A stretch of DNA of 64,000 nt. Source: Mycosynbacter sp964593465 (GTDB lineage Bacteria > Patescibacteriota > Saccharimonadia > Saccharimonadales > Saccharimonadaceae). The translations under genes and the position numbers were made by a program. The stretch lies in contig CAZQJY010000001.1 in assembly GCA_964593465.1 (NCBI GenBank), forward strand, positions 124,001 through 188,000, given 5' to 3'. Below the pieces are notes generated by a model, which was given only the letters and a program-made list of their open reading frames with translations, was not told the DNA's origin and did no database searches. Shown here one piece after another: positions 16,768-25,320 of this stretch (the first letter of the stretch is position 1; every line of letters begins with the position of its first letter).

Positions 16768-18688
16768 ATGGCCAAAAAAAGCCTACAAGGTGCTGATACA
16801 AAAAATATAAAGATTTTGGTTGCGTGCCATAAAGCCAGTGAACTTCCGGATAATGATTTACTCCTCCCAGTCCACGTCGGCGCTGCTCTTTCTGGAGCCA
16901 ATCTAGGCATCNNNNNNNNNNNNNNNNNNNNNNNNNNNNNNNNNNNNNNNNNNNNNNNNNNNNNNNNNNNNNNNNNNNNNNNNNNNNNNNNNNNNNNNNN
17001 NNNNNNNNNNNTGGGCATGGAAAAACCTTGACGCAGATTATTATGGGTTGTTTCATTATAGGCGCTTCTATTCATTTGCCGACGTGCAATATGATACCAA
17101 AGACGACGGACACATGATGGTGCGACTCGACAGCTTATCTCCGGCTGTGTTTGAGAAGTACGGCCTGCTGGATGAAGCAAAGATCCGCAAGGTAATAGAA
17201 GCAAACGACATGGTAGTGCATCAATCTCGAGAGGTAAGTCGCCTACCGACACCACGCGAAGTATATGGCAAGACACTCAGAGAGCACTACGACCTGCATG
17301 ATGGCACAATCACACTCGACTCCGACCTAGACCTCATGATGTCGATTATTGACAAGCATTACCCAGAAGTAGCGCCATATGCACACGACTACATGGAAGG
17401 TGGACACTATCTTGGCTATAACATGTTCATCATGAAAAAACCTCTTTTTGATGGTATGTGTAGTTTCTTGTTTGGTGTGCTCGACGTAGCAGATCCTAAT
17501 ATCGATATGACATATCGTAGTCAAAACGGGCGCCGTATCCACGGCTACTTGGCAGAGCTACTCACGAGTATTTATATCTACTATCTGCGCACAACTCAGC
17601 CTGAACTTAAGGTAGATGAACGTCAGATGTTGTTTGGCGAAAGAACTGATCCTGTGCCGAACCCTAAGCCTATTAAAGATGCGGTACCTGTAGTGTTCGA
17701 TTTGGCGAGTCACGATGCTGGAAACGCCGCAGTGCTTTTTCCTGTGGGATTTCAGACTTTTCTAAACACGGTAGATACCAAGAAACAGTACGATGTACTA
17801 ATCGTGCATCGTGCGCTACCTGCGTTTTTTCAGAAACACCTTGCTCGGCAAGCAGCTAGTATCAAGAATGTGACGCTTCGTTTTATCGACTATACAGTGG
17901 AGATGGATATTGTCAAAGAATTAAGTGGCGTACAAGCGCCAAGTTTTCCTGTATTGGCGCCATGGGTGCTTAGTAACTACAATACAGTATTGCTACTACA
18001 GTGGAATACGCTCGTGCGTGCTGATATCGCGGCATATACGAACATTAAACTACCGAGTGGCACAGTACTCGCAGCAGCACAAGATGTATATTTTGCTGGT
18101 CAGGTCAATGAGCAGGATTCGCTTGCCAAAAAGCGTGCCGAACAATTTGGCTTAGACCCATATGCAGTCGTAGACGGAGGTGTGTTACTTATGGATCTTG
18201 CATACCGACGCAAGCACGAAGATGAGCTGACGACAGTTACGGATGTATATAAGAGCGATATGCACGACACGGAGTGGCTCAATAAGCGTTACGCAGATGC
18301 ACTTGAAGTATTGCCGCAGGAGTGGAATACACGAATCATTACCGATGATGGTATGGCACATATCTGTGCGCTTGCGCCTGGGGATTTATTCAAAGAGTTC
18401 CAGGGTGCAACGAAAAGCGGAGTGGTGGCACAGTATCTCTCTACCGCACCACTGCAACTCAAGCCTACTGATTTTACAATTGAGTATTGGAGTGTTGCGT
18501 GCAAACTCGATATATATCCGCTTATTAGTGATGCTGCTGCAAGCTACAACAAAAGGTCGGGTCGAGGTATACGTGACATAATTGCACCCGTAGGTTCAAA
18601 GCGTCGTCACTTGATCAAGAGGGCATTTCCAAAGGGCAGTGCTCAGCGGCGTCTATTCGGTAAAGTAAAACGTAGCACTCTCGGCTAG
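16768..18688 (+). CDS. DUF4422 plus GT8-like two-domain glycosyltransferase (copy 2, interrupted by an assembly gap)
   Basis: One gene broken only by a 100-N placeholder. The N-terminal half is a DUF4422 domain parallel to copy 1 (KILVACHKASE, then after the gap FHYRRFYSF, YNMFIMKK and GRRIHGYLAELLTSIYIYYL). The C-terminal half (about 300 residues) resembles GT8 galactosyl/glucosyltransferases: VLAPWVLSNYNTVLLLQWNTLV, VDGGVLLMDL and ITDDGMAHI. The usual DxD is not plain. The frames before and after the gap differ as drawn. Replacing 100 N by 72 bases, the length in copy 1, restores one frame. Its TAG stop shares the palindrome CTAG with the convergent gene. Confidence 0.82.
16912..17011. other. 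Assembly gap of exactly 100 N inside the repeat
   Basis: The placeholder sits in the middle of the 182-bp repeat, with exactly 55 repeat bases on each side. That is what a de Bruijn assembler with k near 55 leaves at an unresolved repeat. The paralogue predicts a true length of 72 bases. Confidence 0.9.
17012..17066 (+). repeat. 182-bp repeat, copy 2, right flank
   Basis: These 55 bases are identical to 16016-16070 of copy 1. The left flank of the same copy is 16857-16911. Confidence 0.9.
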
Positions 18689-20649
18689 TTTTTGACAAAT
18701 TTGCCACCGGATTTTTGGCTATAGCTAATAGTACCTTTTTGGAACTTTTGTGACCATGTTTTGGTTGATGTGTTGTAAGTTTCTGCACCAACAGGGTAGC
18801 CCGCTTGGCCTCCCTGCGCACCAAGTCGTTCCCATTGAGCACGAATCTCACCCTTTATATCCCAAGCAGCTGATTTTGCGGCGCCTGCTATGATGCCTTT
18901 TTGGTATTTTTGTGTTGTACCTCCGCCAGTTGTGTTGAGTACATGGCCAGTTGGATAGCCAAGTGTACCACCCTGTGCGCCGGTATGTAGCCATCGGTCT
19001 CTAGTTGCGCCTCGTGACTCCCAAAATCCGGTAGAGTTTGTGCCGATAATCGCACCGCCCTGGTAGTTTTGCCACCAACCTTTACCATCAAATACTTCTG
19101 GGCCTCTCGGGTACTTCATAATACCTGTCTGGAATCCTAGCTGGCTCCAACGACCGCGGATACCTCCCTTGGATTCCCAGTAGCCAGTTGAATTCGTACC
19201 AACGATTGCACCGCCTTGATAATTCTGCCACCAACCTTTGCCATCGTTTACCTGTGCGCTAGTGGGGTAGCCCATAGCACCGGACTGGTATTTGAGTTTA
19301 GCCCATCGGTCTCGGATACCACCATTGCGTGACTCCCAAAATCCGGTAGAGTTTGTGCCGATAATCGCACCGCCCTGGTAGTTTTGCCACCAACCTTTAC
19401 CATCAAATACTTCTGCACTGGTAGGAAAGCCCATGATGCCACCTTGGTAGCTAAGTTTAGCCCATCGGTCTCGGATACCTCCCTTGGATTCCCATGCGCC
19501 AGTCGCTTTATTGTAGACGATAGAACCTTTGGCAAACCCTTGCCAACAGACTGTTTTATTAGAGTTGCAGTAGCCAGAATCAGAGACAGTGCCAAGGCTA
19601 CCATTTGTTCCTCCTAGCGCTAGGTATCTCTGCTCAAGTTGCGAGATAAGCTTGAGGCCACGCGTGTTACCGAACCAATCCCAGTAGAGACTCCAGAAGT
19701 TCCTATTTCCGTAAGCACTACAGTTATCTCCATATCCATACATATTATTGAGGGCGGCGGCGTTGGGTTGGTAGGGAGTATAAGTATAGAGAGCGGCGGT
19801 CGCTTTGCTTTCGATGTAGATATTTTGTGCACCACAGCCACGGGGTTTGACATTCCAAAGGATACAGTTGGTTGTATTCGGTACTTTAACACCGGCTCCC
19901 GGATCTGAACCAGTACAGCGGTTGGCTGGATTTTGAGTTTTTTTACCATTTTCTACATAGCCATACCACGGCTGGTCCATATTATCCAAATAGCTCCGCA
20001 TTAGTTTTGCCGCTTCGTATATTTGGATAGAAAAACCAGCATATGCAGGGTCGCAATTTGCGCTACCGTTTGGCCCGCTATCTGGGCAGTGCGCTCCCAT
20101 TGCGTAGCGGTATTGGTAAAATAGTGGCCAGTTGTCACTGGTAAGTGGTCCGACAGATTCTGTGGCTATTTTGACAAGTAGAACTTTTGGATTGATCTTG
20201 TAGCGGTTGGCGGCATCCTTGATGATCCAGGCGGCTGTTTGTGAGCCAGCTGGTCTAGAATTAGGATCAGCATAATTATTTGCAGGCATAGTGCCGCCTG
20301 GAGTTGTTTTGGGAACTTCGCGGTATATGTTTAGGCATGTATAAGGTGGGCCTGGCCATCCTCTAGAAGCGGCATATTTAGCGTTTGCGCTATTATTGTC
20401 TGTACCCCAAGTATCACAACGACCAATTTTTTTATCGAGAAAAGCTTGGATTTCACTAACCGACATACTATTGGTATTGATAAATTCGTTATCGCTAATA
20501 ATGTGTCCTGCAATCCAGTCGCTTTTACTTGCAGCGTGCGTCTGCTTGCTAGAAAATAGCAGTGCGGTGGAAATCACTGCAACTAGAAAAGAGCTAATTA
20601 TAGCAATAGTGAGTCGTAGTTTTTGATGAGTTGCAAGGCGTTGATTCAT
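18685..20649 (-). CDS. Secreted lysozyme-like protein with six LGFP repeats
   Basis: A 654-aa exported protein. A signal peptide or anchor lies at residues about 11-40 (ending near THAAS). Residues about 45-90 carry INTNSMSVSEIQAFLDKKIG. Residues about 130-240 resemble a lysozyme-like fold (AAWIIKDAANRYKINPKVLL with a nearby TES). The C-terminal 300 residues hold about six LGFP repeats of the form GGIMGFPTSAEV...WWQNYQGGAII, a module linked to cell-wall association in actinobacteria. Ten cysteines all lie in the exported part. A Shine-Dalgarno (AAAGGAGGT) inside the upstream gene's end drives its start, 3 nt after that stop. Confidence 0.8.
   Translation of the reverse strand: MNQRLATHQKLRLTIAIISSFLVAVISTALLFSSKQTHAASKSDWIAGHIISDNEFINTNSMSVSEIQAFLDKKIGRCDTWGTDNNSANAKYAASRGWPGPPYTCLNIYREVPKTTPGGTMPANNYADPNSRPAGSQTAAWIIKDAANRYKINPKVLLVKIATESVGPLTSDNWPLFYQYRYAMGAHCPDSGPNGSANCDPAYAGFSIQIYEAAKLMRSYLDNMDQPWYGYVENGKKTQNPANRCTGSDPGAGVKVPNTTNCILWNVKPRGCGAQNIYIESKATAALYTYTPYQPNAAALNNMYGYGDNCSAYGNRNFWSLYWDWFGNTRGLKLISQLEQRYLALGGTNGSLGTVSDSGYCNSNKTVCWQGFAKGSIVYNKATGAWESKGGIRDRWAKLSYQGGIMGFPTSAEVFDGKGWWQNYQGGAIIGTNSTGFWESRNGGIRDRWAKLKYQSGAMGYPTSAQVNDGKGWWQNYQGGAIVGTNSTGYWESKGGIRGRWSQLGFQTGIMKYPRGPEVFDGKGWWQNYQGGAIIGTNSTGFWESRGATRDRWLHTGAQGGTLGYPTGHVLNTTGGGTTQKYQKGIIAGAAKSAAWDIKGEIRAQWERLGAQGGQAGYPVGAETYNTSTKTWSQKFQKGTISYSQKSGGKFVKN
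19013..19415. repeat. Near-identical LGFP-coding DNA repeats
   Basis: Bases 19013-19100 and 19328-19415 are identical over 88 bp. A third, diverged unit lies between them, near 19190-19260. They encode neighbouring LGFP modules, and the identity points to recent unit duplication or recombination within the gene. Confidence 0.85.
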
Positions 20650-20652
20650 CGG

Positions 20653-21222
20653 CTACCTGACCTCCTTTGTAATGGTTTTTTGTGATGATCCAGAGGGTGA
20701 TTCTACTGTGAGTGTGATGTTCCATTTGCCACTACCAAGTGCGTCTTTGGGTACACTAAATCCTGCGCAGAAAGACTGCTGGGTTTGGTATATAACCTCG
20801 GCTGTTTGTGCGTGGTTCTTGCCGCCATTGTTTACGGTGAGCTTGCAGATGCCAGACGGTGTACTACCGAGCTGGGTATAGATTGTAACAGAATCTCCAG
20901 ACTGTTCTGCAGAGAGAGATACAGAGGAGCTGGCAGTGGAGTCGGGCGCTTGCTCATCGACATTACCTTCTTGTGATTTTTTTTCGTTCTCTACTTCATT
21001 ATCGATAAAATCTTTTTTCTGTTCTGTTTGTTGTGTTTGCTCGTCTACAGCCGTCGATGTGTCGGTGTCATTTTTTATAGGGGTAGTTGATGTGTCAGTG
21101 GGCTGAGACTCCTTTGTGCTACGAGTAGATAGTGCGTACGCACCTATTCCTAGTAGTAGAACTACAAGTAGAGTTATCGCAAGGATGGTTTTACTTTTTT
21201 TTGTTTTTCTCGCAATTTTCAT
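20653..21222 (-). CDS. Membrane-anchored extracellular protein of unknown function
   Basis: A 189-aa protein not recognised from sequence. Residues 1-12 are very basic, followed by one hydrophobic segment (ILAITLLVVLLLGIGAYAL). A low-complexity Thr/Ser/Asp/Gln/Glu linker runs to about residue 105. A small C-terminal domain (about 105-189) has two cysteines and ends SGSSQKTITKEVR. It looks like a surface-exposed beta-sandwich on a stalk. It lies directly upstream of the LGFP gene, whose ribosome site overlaps its 3' end, so the two are probably co-expressed. Confidence 0.7.
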   Translation of the reverse strand: MKIARKTKKSKTILAITLLVVLLLGIGAYALSTRSTKESQPTDTSTTPIKNDTDTSTAVDEQTQQTEQKKDFIDNEVENEKKSQEGNVDEQAPDSTASSSVSLSAEQSGDSVTIYTQLGSTPSGICKLTVNNGGKNHAQTAEVIYQTQQSFCAGFSVPKDALGSGKWNITLTVESPSGSSQKTITKEVR

Positions 21223-21276
21223 CGTGACATTCTCTGTTTATTTTTTGTAGCAATACTACAGTGCTGTACTATAAAT

Positions 21277-21320
21277 ATTACCACACAATGCTTATGTATA
21301 AAACATAATTGTGTGGTAAT
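21277..21320. repeat. 13-bp perfect inverted repeat with nested stem
   Basis: ATTACCACACAAT (21277-21289) and ATTGTGTGGTAAT (21308-21320) flank an inner TTATGT/ACATAA pair. It lies between glf and the anchored-protein gene. No T-run follows on the minus strand, so it may be an operator or a weak terminator. Confidence 0.6.
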
Positions 21321-21341
21321 ACTGTTGTAGTTTTGTATCAA

Positions 21342-22448
21342 CTAGTTTGCATTGAGTCGTTCATAGAGATCGAGCGCTGCACGAATAGCTTGGTTCATGT
21401 TGAAGTATTTGTATGAAGCCAAGCGACCTATGAAGTAGATGCCCTGCTCTTCGAGCTTTTCTGCCTCTACGCGGTACTTCTCGTATAGGTCACGATTTTC
21501 CTGGTTTGGAACTGGATAGTATGGTTCGCCGCCCGCAATAGAGTATTCACGCGTGATGGTGGTGACGGGTAGGTCTTGGTTGAAGAATTTTTTGTGCTCG
21601 ATGATGCGAGTAAATGGATACTGCTCTTCTGGGTAATTGATAACAGGGAGTTCTTGGTAGCTCTCTGTCTTGAGCGTTTCGTGTTCAAATTCGATAGATC
21701 GATACTCAAGCTTGCCGTATTTGTCGCCAAAGTAGGTATCAATCTTGCCTGTATAGAAGAGTAATCTTGGCTCTGGAAGTGTCATGTCGTGGTAGTCACG
21801 GCCTAGGATCACCTGGATGTTTTCGTGATCAAGCATGTTGCGTACCATCACAGTGTAGCCTTCTTTGGGAATACCTTCGTATTTATCGCCAAAATAGCGG
21901 TCATTGTGGTCGTAACGCACAGGGATGCGCTCCATGACAGATGCATCGAGCTCGGCAGGGTATTTGTCCCACTGCTTTTTGGTGTAGTTTTTGAACATTT
22001 TTTCGTAGATAACGTCACTACCAATGCGCTTGAGCGCAGATTCTTCGGAGTTTTTTGGTTCTGTGATTTCTGGGTGTTGTGATTCTACCCATTCTTTGAG
22101 CTTTTCGCCGTCTGTCCAGTTTTCACCCAGTACTTCGTTGTAGGTGTCGATGTTGGTTGGTACGGGTACGAGTTTGCCCTCGACGTTGCTTTTTACACGG
22201 TGTTCGTAGGGGATCCATTCTGTGAAACGGCTTACAAATTCCCATGTTTCATCGTCAGAATCATGGTAGATGTGTGCACCGTATTTTGCCATCAGTACGC
22301 CATGCTCATTGATGAAGTCGTAAGTATTGCCGCCAATATGATCACGCTTGTCGACTACGATTACTTTTTCACCGTCTTCGGCATATTTTCGAGCTATGGT
22401 TGCACCGGATAGGCCAGCGCCGACGATAATAATTGGTTTGTCGTTCAC
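21342..22448 (-). CDS. glf: UDP-galactopyranose mutase
   Basis: This FAD enzyme converts UDP-galactopyranose to UDP-galactofuranose, the donor for galactofuranose in surface glycans. The FAD-binding start IIIVGAGLSGATIARKYAE and the following DKRDHIGGNTYD are diagnostic, as are the internal KNYTKKQWDKYP and the C-terminal YFIGRLASYKYFNMNQAI. At 368 aa it has family length. The GTG at 22448 is chosen because AAGGAGGA lies 7-8 nt upstream; an ATG 10 codons earlier overlaps this site. With galE nearby the pathway from UDP-glucose to UDP-Galf is complete. Confidence 0.96.
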   Translation of the reverse strand: MNDKPIIIVGAGLSGATIARKYAEDGEKVIVVDKRDHIGGNTYDFINEHGVLMAKYGAHIYHDSDDETWEFVSRFTEWIPYEHRVKSNVEGKLVPVPTNIDTYNEVLGENWTDGEKLKEWVESQHPEITEPKNSEESALKRIGSDVIYEKMFKNYTKKQWDKYPAELDASVMERIPVRYDHNDRYFGDKYEGIPKEGYTVMVRNMLDHENIQVILGRDYHDMTLPEPRLLFYTGKIDTYFGDKYGKLEYRSIEFEHETLKTESYQELPVINYPEEQYPFTRIIEHKKFFNQDLPVTTITREYSIAGGEPYYPVPNQENRDLYEKYRVEAEKLEEQGIYFIGRLASYKYFNMNQAIRAALDLYERLNAN

Positions 22449-22535
22449 AAGTTTTTCCTCCTTAGAATATCTCTGCACTAAAATTCGTGTCTTGTAGGTA
22501 TAACACTTTAAATTATACTACATTTTGAGCGTCCG

Positions 22536-23687
22536 CTAGAGCTTTTTGTATAAAGGAATGATTTGGTCAACGACGATATGTTCTAGATTAAAATTTTGCT
22601 CATAGAGTTTGCGAGCATTTTCGCCCATTTTTTGGCGTGTCGCTGTTTTTTGTAGCATCGTACGCATGGCTTTTTCAAGTGCCTGGGGATTTTTCGGCGG
22701 TACGAGCAGTCCTGTGATGGTATCTTCGACAATCTCGGGATTGCTATCGACATTTGAGGCGATGATAGGCATACCGAGCATCGTAGCTTCAAGTAGTCCC
22801 ATGCTGAAACCTTCTTGGTAGCTAGGTAGCATATAGACGTCTGACTGTGCAACACGATAGGGTGCGTCTTCTGCTAAGCCATGAAAAATAATACTCGAGT
22901 TTGAGCTAGCGAGTTGTTTGTATCTGTCTATGTTTGGACCATCCCCGTAGACGTCAAGCCGTAGGTTTTTATCGGGATTGTGCCGCGAGAGACTGTTGAA
23001 TGCCAAAATAGATTCTTTGACACCCTTTGTTTCTACCATACGATTTGCTAGGCAGAAGCTAAATACATCATCCGGCTTACGTTCTTTATGGGTAATTTTG
23101 CGATCGATAACACCATTGTGCACAAGTCGTAGTTTGCTAGTAAATTTGTGCCGAGAGCCGACATGATTGACGATAAGTTTGCGCTCGTTTCTCGATATGA
23201 CAATCACATGAGTTGCTAGGGTACCAGCCCAGCGTACAAGCTTACCCACGGGGTTCTTAAAAGGTGTTGCAACGTCATTGAATATGTACCGTAAGTCCAT
23301 ATGGTCGGTCCACACGATAGACTTGCCTGTAAGTCTGCCTGCGATAGTGGCTGCTATGAAGTCGTCGCGACCTTGCGGATGTAGTGCCGAAGCGTTTGTT
23401 CTGAAGATAAGAACTATATACCAAACGGTGAGTACGAGTTGCCATGCTAGATATATAGGGAAAAATAGCCCACCATATTTATTCCAATTTTGCTTGTGCC
23501 ACCACCAGCCGTGCATTGTAGGGATTTTACGGGTGTGTGCGAACTCAAGTAGTGTCGTGTGACGTGACACGATAATGGGGCTATAATCGTTTTTTAACAA
23601 AATAGTCGCAAGACTTACAGGATATGTCTCGGCACCGCCAAAATCTTGGGGGGCAGCATTGCGGATAATCAAGATAGTCGGTTTCAT
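22536..23687 (-). CDS. Glycosyltransferase family 4
   Basis: A 383-aa GT-B glycosyltransferase. The N-lobe starts ILIIRNAAPQDFGGAETYP with the glycine-rich acceptor loop. The donor lobe has FCLANRMVETKGVKESILAF and the E-x7-E pattern in PSYQEGFSMGLLEATMLG (about residues 285-302). One apolar segment near residues 75-95 may touch the membrane. A TACTAT box (23702-23697) is 9 nt before the ATG, suggesting its own leaderless transcript. It stands between glf and a Nudix/galE pair, so a galactose- or Galf-containing glycan is a reasonable guess. Confidence 0.9.
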   Translation of the reverse strand: MKPTILIIRNAAPQDFGGAETYPVSLATILLKNDYSPIIVSRHTTLLEFAHTRKIPTMHGWWWHKQNWNKYGGLFFPIYLAWQLVLTVWYIVLIFRTNASALHPQGRDDFIAATIAGRLTGKSIVWTDHMDLRYIFNDVATPFKNPVGKLVRWAGTLATHVIVISRNERKLIVNHVGSRHKFTSKLRLVHNGVIDRKITHKERKPDDVFSFCLANRMVETKGVKESILAFNSLSRHNPDKNLRLDVYGDGPNIDRYKQLASSNSSIIFHGLAEDAPYRVAQSDVYMLPSYQEGFSMGLLEATMLGMPIIASNVDSNPEIVEDTITGLLVPPKNPQALEKAMRTMLQKTATRQKMGENARKLYEQNFNLEHIVVDQIIPLYKKL

Positions 23688-23714
23688 TCTGTCTCTATAG
23701 TACTACAGTTGAGG

Positions 23715-24254
23715 CTAGGTGGTTTGTTCGTGTGCCAAGAAATCTACAAGTACGTTAATATCTTCGTAGAGGGTATGTTTCGCAGGTACGTCGTTTGCAA
23801 CAAATACTTGTAGTTCATCGGGTGGTAGCCAGATTGCTTCTGTGTGTTCGCTACTGAGTGTGGGCTCTTCATCGGTACGGAGTAGGTAGAAATTACGAAA
23901 ATAGAATAGGTCACTTGTGGGGATGAACTTCTTGATAAAAGTATATTCACCGGGTGTTATATCTATACCAAGCTCTTCTCGTGTTTCGCGGATAAGTGCG
24001 TCTTCGTACGACTCACCTTGTAGCATGTGACCAGCAGCACTATGATCAAGCGAGCCAGGGAAGAGCTTTTTTTCTGTGGAGCGACGAGGTAGGTATATGT
24101 CACCATTTGACCGTTGCAAAAATAACTCTATAACACGCAGATAATGCCCTGGAGTATTCACTAGGTTCATCATGTCTTTGCGCTGGAGTGTGCCTATCAC
24201 CTGGTCGTCTGTATCGACAACATCAAGTAGTTCTTGTTCTTCGTGTTCAAACAT
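23715..24254 (-). CDS. Nudix hydrolase (isopentenyl-diphosphate isomerase-like)
   Basis: A 179-aa Nudix-fold protein. The Nudix box is visible as GHMLQGESYEDALIRETREE followed by LGID. The N-terminal LLDVVDTDDQVIGTLQRKDM resembles the IDI-type/YfcD subgroup of Nudix enzymes. Substrate cannot be assigned: it could be a nucleoside diphosphate derivative or isopentenyl diphosphate. The ATG at 24254 overlaps the galE 3' end by 8 nt and is preferred over an ATG 17 codons upstream that lies inside galE. Translation is probably coupled to galE. Confidence 0.82.
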   Translation of the reverse strand: MFEHEEQELLDVVDTDDQVIGTLQRKDMMNLVNTPGHYLRVIELFLQRSNGDIYLPRRSTEKKLFPGSLDHSAAGHMLQGESYEDALIRETREELGIDITPGEYTFIKKFIPTSDLFYFRNFYLLRTDEEPTLSSEHTEAIWLPPDELQVFVANDVPAKHTLYEDINVLVDFLAHEQTT

Positions 24255-25257
24255 TGTAGCCGTTTGGGTTGTTCGACTGCCAATTCCAGCTATCGCGACA
24301 GGCATCTTCGATGTTGCGTACGGTCTGCCAGTCGAGTTCTTGCTTGGCTAAATCGGCATCTGCGTAAAATTCTGGTAGGTCGCCGCCGCGTCGGGGTAAT
24401 ACATCGTATGGAATTTCTTTGCCAGATGCAGTTTCAAATGCATGCACTAGCTGCAGCACAGACGTACCTTGCCCGCTACCTAAATTGATAGCACGGAAAC
24501 CTGGCTTGATATGTGTCAATGCTGCCAGGTGACCCTCTGCTAAGTCATCAACGTGAATGTAGTCACGCACACCAGTACCATCAACGGTGTTGTAGTCGCC
24601 GCCAAACACGCCGAGTTTTTCACGCTTACCCACGGCAACCTGAGTAATATATGGCATGAGATTGTTTGGTATGCCGCTTGGGTCTTCACCCATGACTCCG
24701 CTTGGATGTGCGCCGATTGGGTTGAAGTAGCGCAAGCTGGTGAATTCCAGCGCATCATCGCTATCTGCTGTGTCGCTCAAGATCTCTTCGATGATATATT
24801 TGGTGCGACCATAGGGGTTGGTGATACCTTGGCCAGCAGGGTACGTCTCGACATAGGGGATTGGTGCAGAGCCGTAGACTGTGGCGCTAGAGCTAAAGAC
24901 GAGTTTTTTGACACCATGTTGTTGCATGATATCTAGTAGCACAATAGTGGAATCAAGGTTGTTTTGGTAGTAGAGAAGCGGTTTTTCGACTGACTCACCA
25001 ACAGCTTTGAGGCCAGCAAAGTGGATGACGGCGTCAATGGAGTTTTCGCTAAAGATTTTGTCGAGCGTAGTTTGGTCGCGCAAGTCTGCTTCATAAAAAA
25101 GTGGTTTGGCACCAGTTATCTGTTCAATACGATTAAGAACTTCTGTGCTACTATTTACAAGATTATCGACAGCAATAGGTGTGTGGCCGTTTTCAATAAG
25201 TTTGACTATGGTGTGGCTACCGATATAGCCGGTTCCTCCGGTGACAAGTATATTCAT
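24247..25257 (-). CDS. galE: UDP-glucose 4-epimerase
   Basis: An extended SDR enzyme interconverting UDP-glucose and UDP-galactose. Its 336 aa match the family. The NAD-binding motif GGTGYIGSHT (residues 7-16), the catalytic serine region VFSSSATVYG and the YxxxK motif as YGRTKYIIEE are all present. The many N-terminal in-frame codons upstream of 25257 are not coding: a TGATATACT box (-10 at 25270-25265) ends 7 nt before this ATG, a clear leaderless layout. It supplies UDP-galactose for glf. Confidence 0.96.
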   Translation of the reverse strand: MNILVTGGTGYIGSHTIVKLIENGHTPIAVDNLVNSSTEVLNRIEQITGAKPLFYEADLRDQTTLDKIFSENSIDAVIHFAGLKAVGESVEKPLLYYQNNLDSTIVLLDIMQQHGVKKLVFSSSATVYGSAPIPYVETYPAGQGITNPYGRTKYIIEEILSDTADSDDALEFTSLRYFNPIGAHPSGVMGEDPSGIPNNLMPYITQVAVGKREKLGVFGGDYNTVDGTGVRDYIHVDDLAEGHLAALTHIKPGFRAINLGSGQGTSVLQLVHAFETASGKEIPYDVLPRRGGDLPEFYADADLAKQELDWQTVRNIEDACRDSWNWQSNNPNGYNV

Positions 25258-25264
25258 ACTACGT

Positions 25265-25311
25265 AGTATATCATTTTGCCACTTGCGGTGGGTCGTGAAG
25301 TGGTCTATATT
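25265..25311. promoter_or_regulatory. Divergent promoters of galE and the RNB ribonuclease
   Basis: TATACT on the minus strand (25270-25265) serves galE, 7 nt from its ATG. TATATT on the plus strand (25306-25311), with a weak TTGCGG about 17 nt upstream, lies 9 nt before the ATG at 25321. Confidence 0.6.
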
Positions 25312-25320
25312 GCGAAGTAA

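Noticed and set aside
16912..17011. Frame change across the N-run taken as a true frameshift
   Set aside because: The 100 N are a scaffold placeholder. The paralogue length (72 bp) restores the frame, so the gene is most likely intact.
19013..19415. CRISPR-like repeats
   Set aside because: The repeats lie in frame inside the LGFP gene and code for protein modules; spacing and length do not fit CRISPR.
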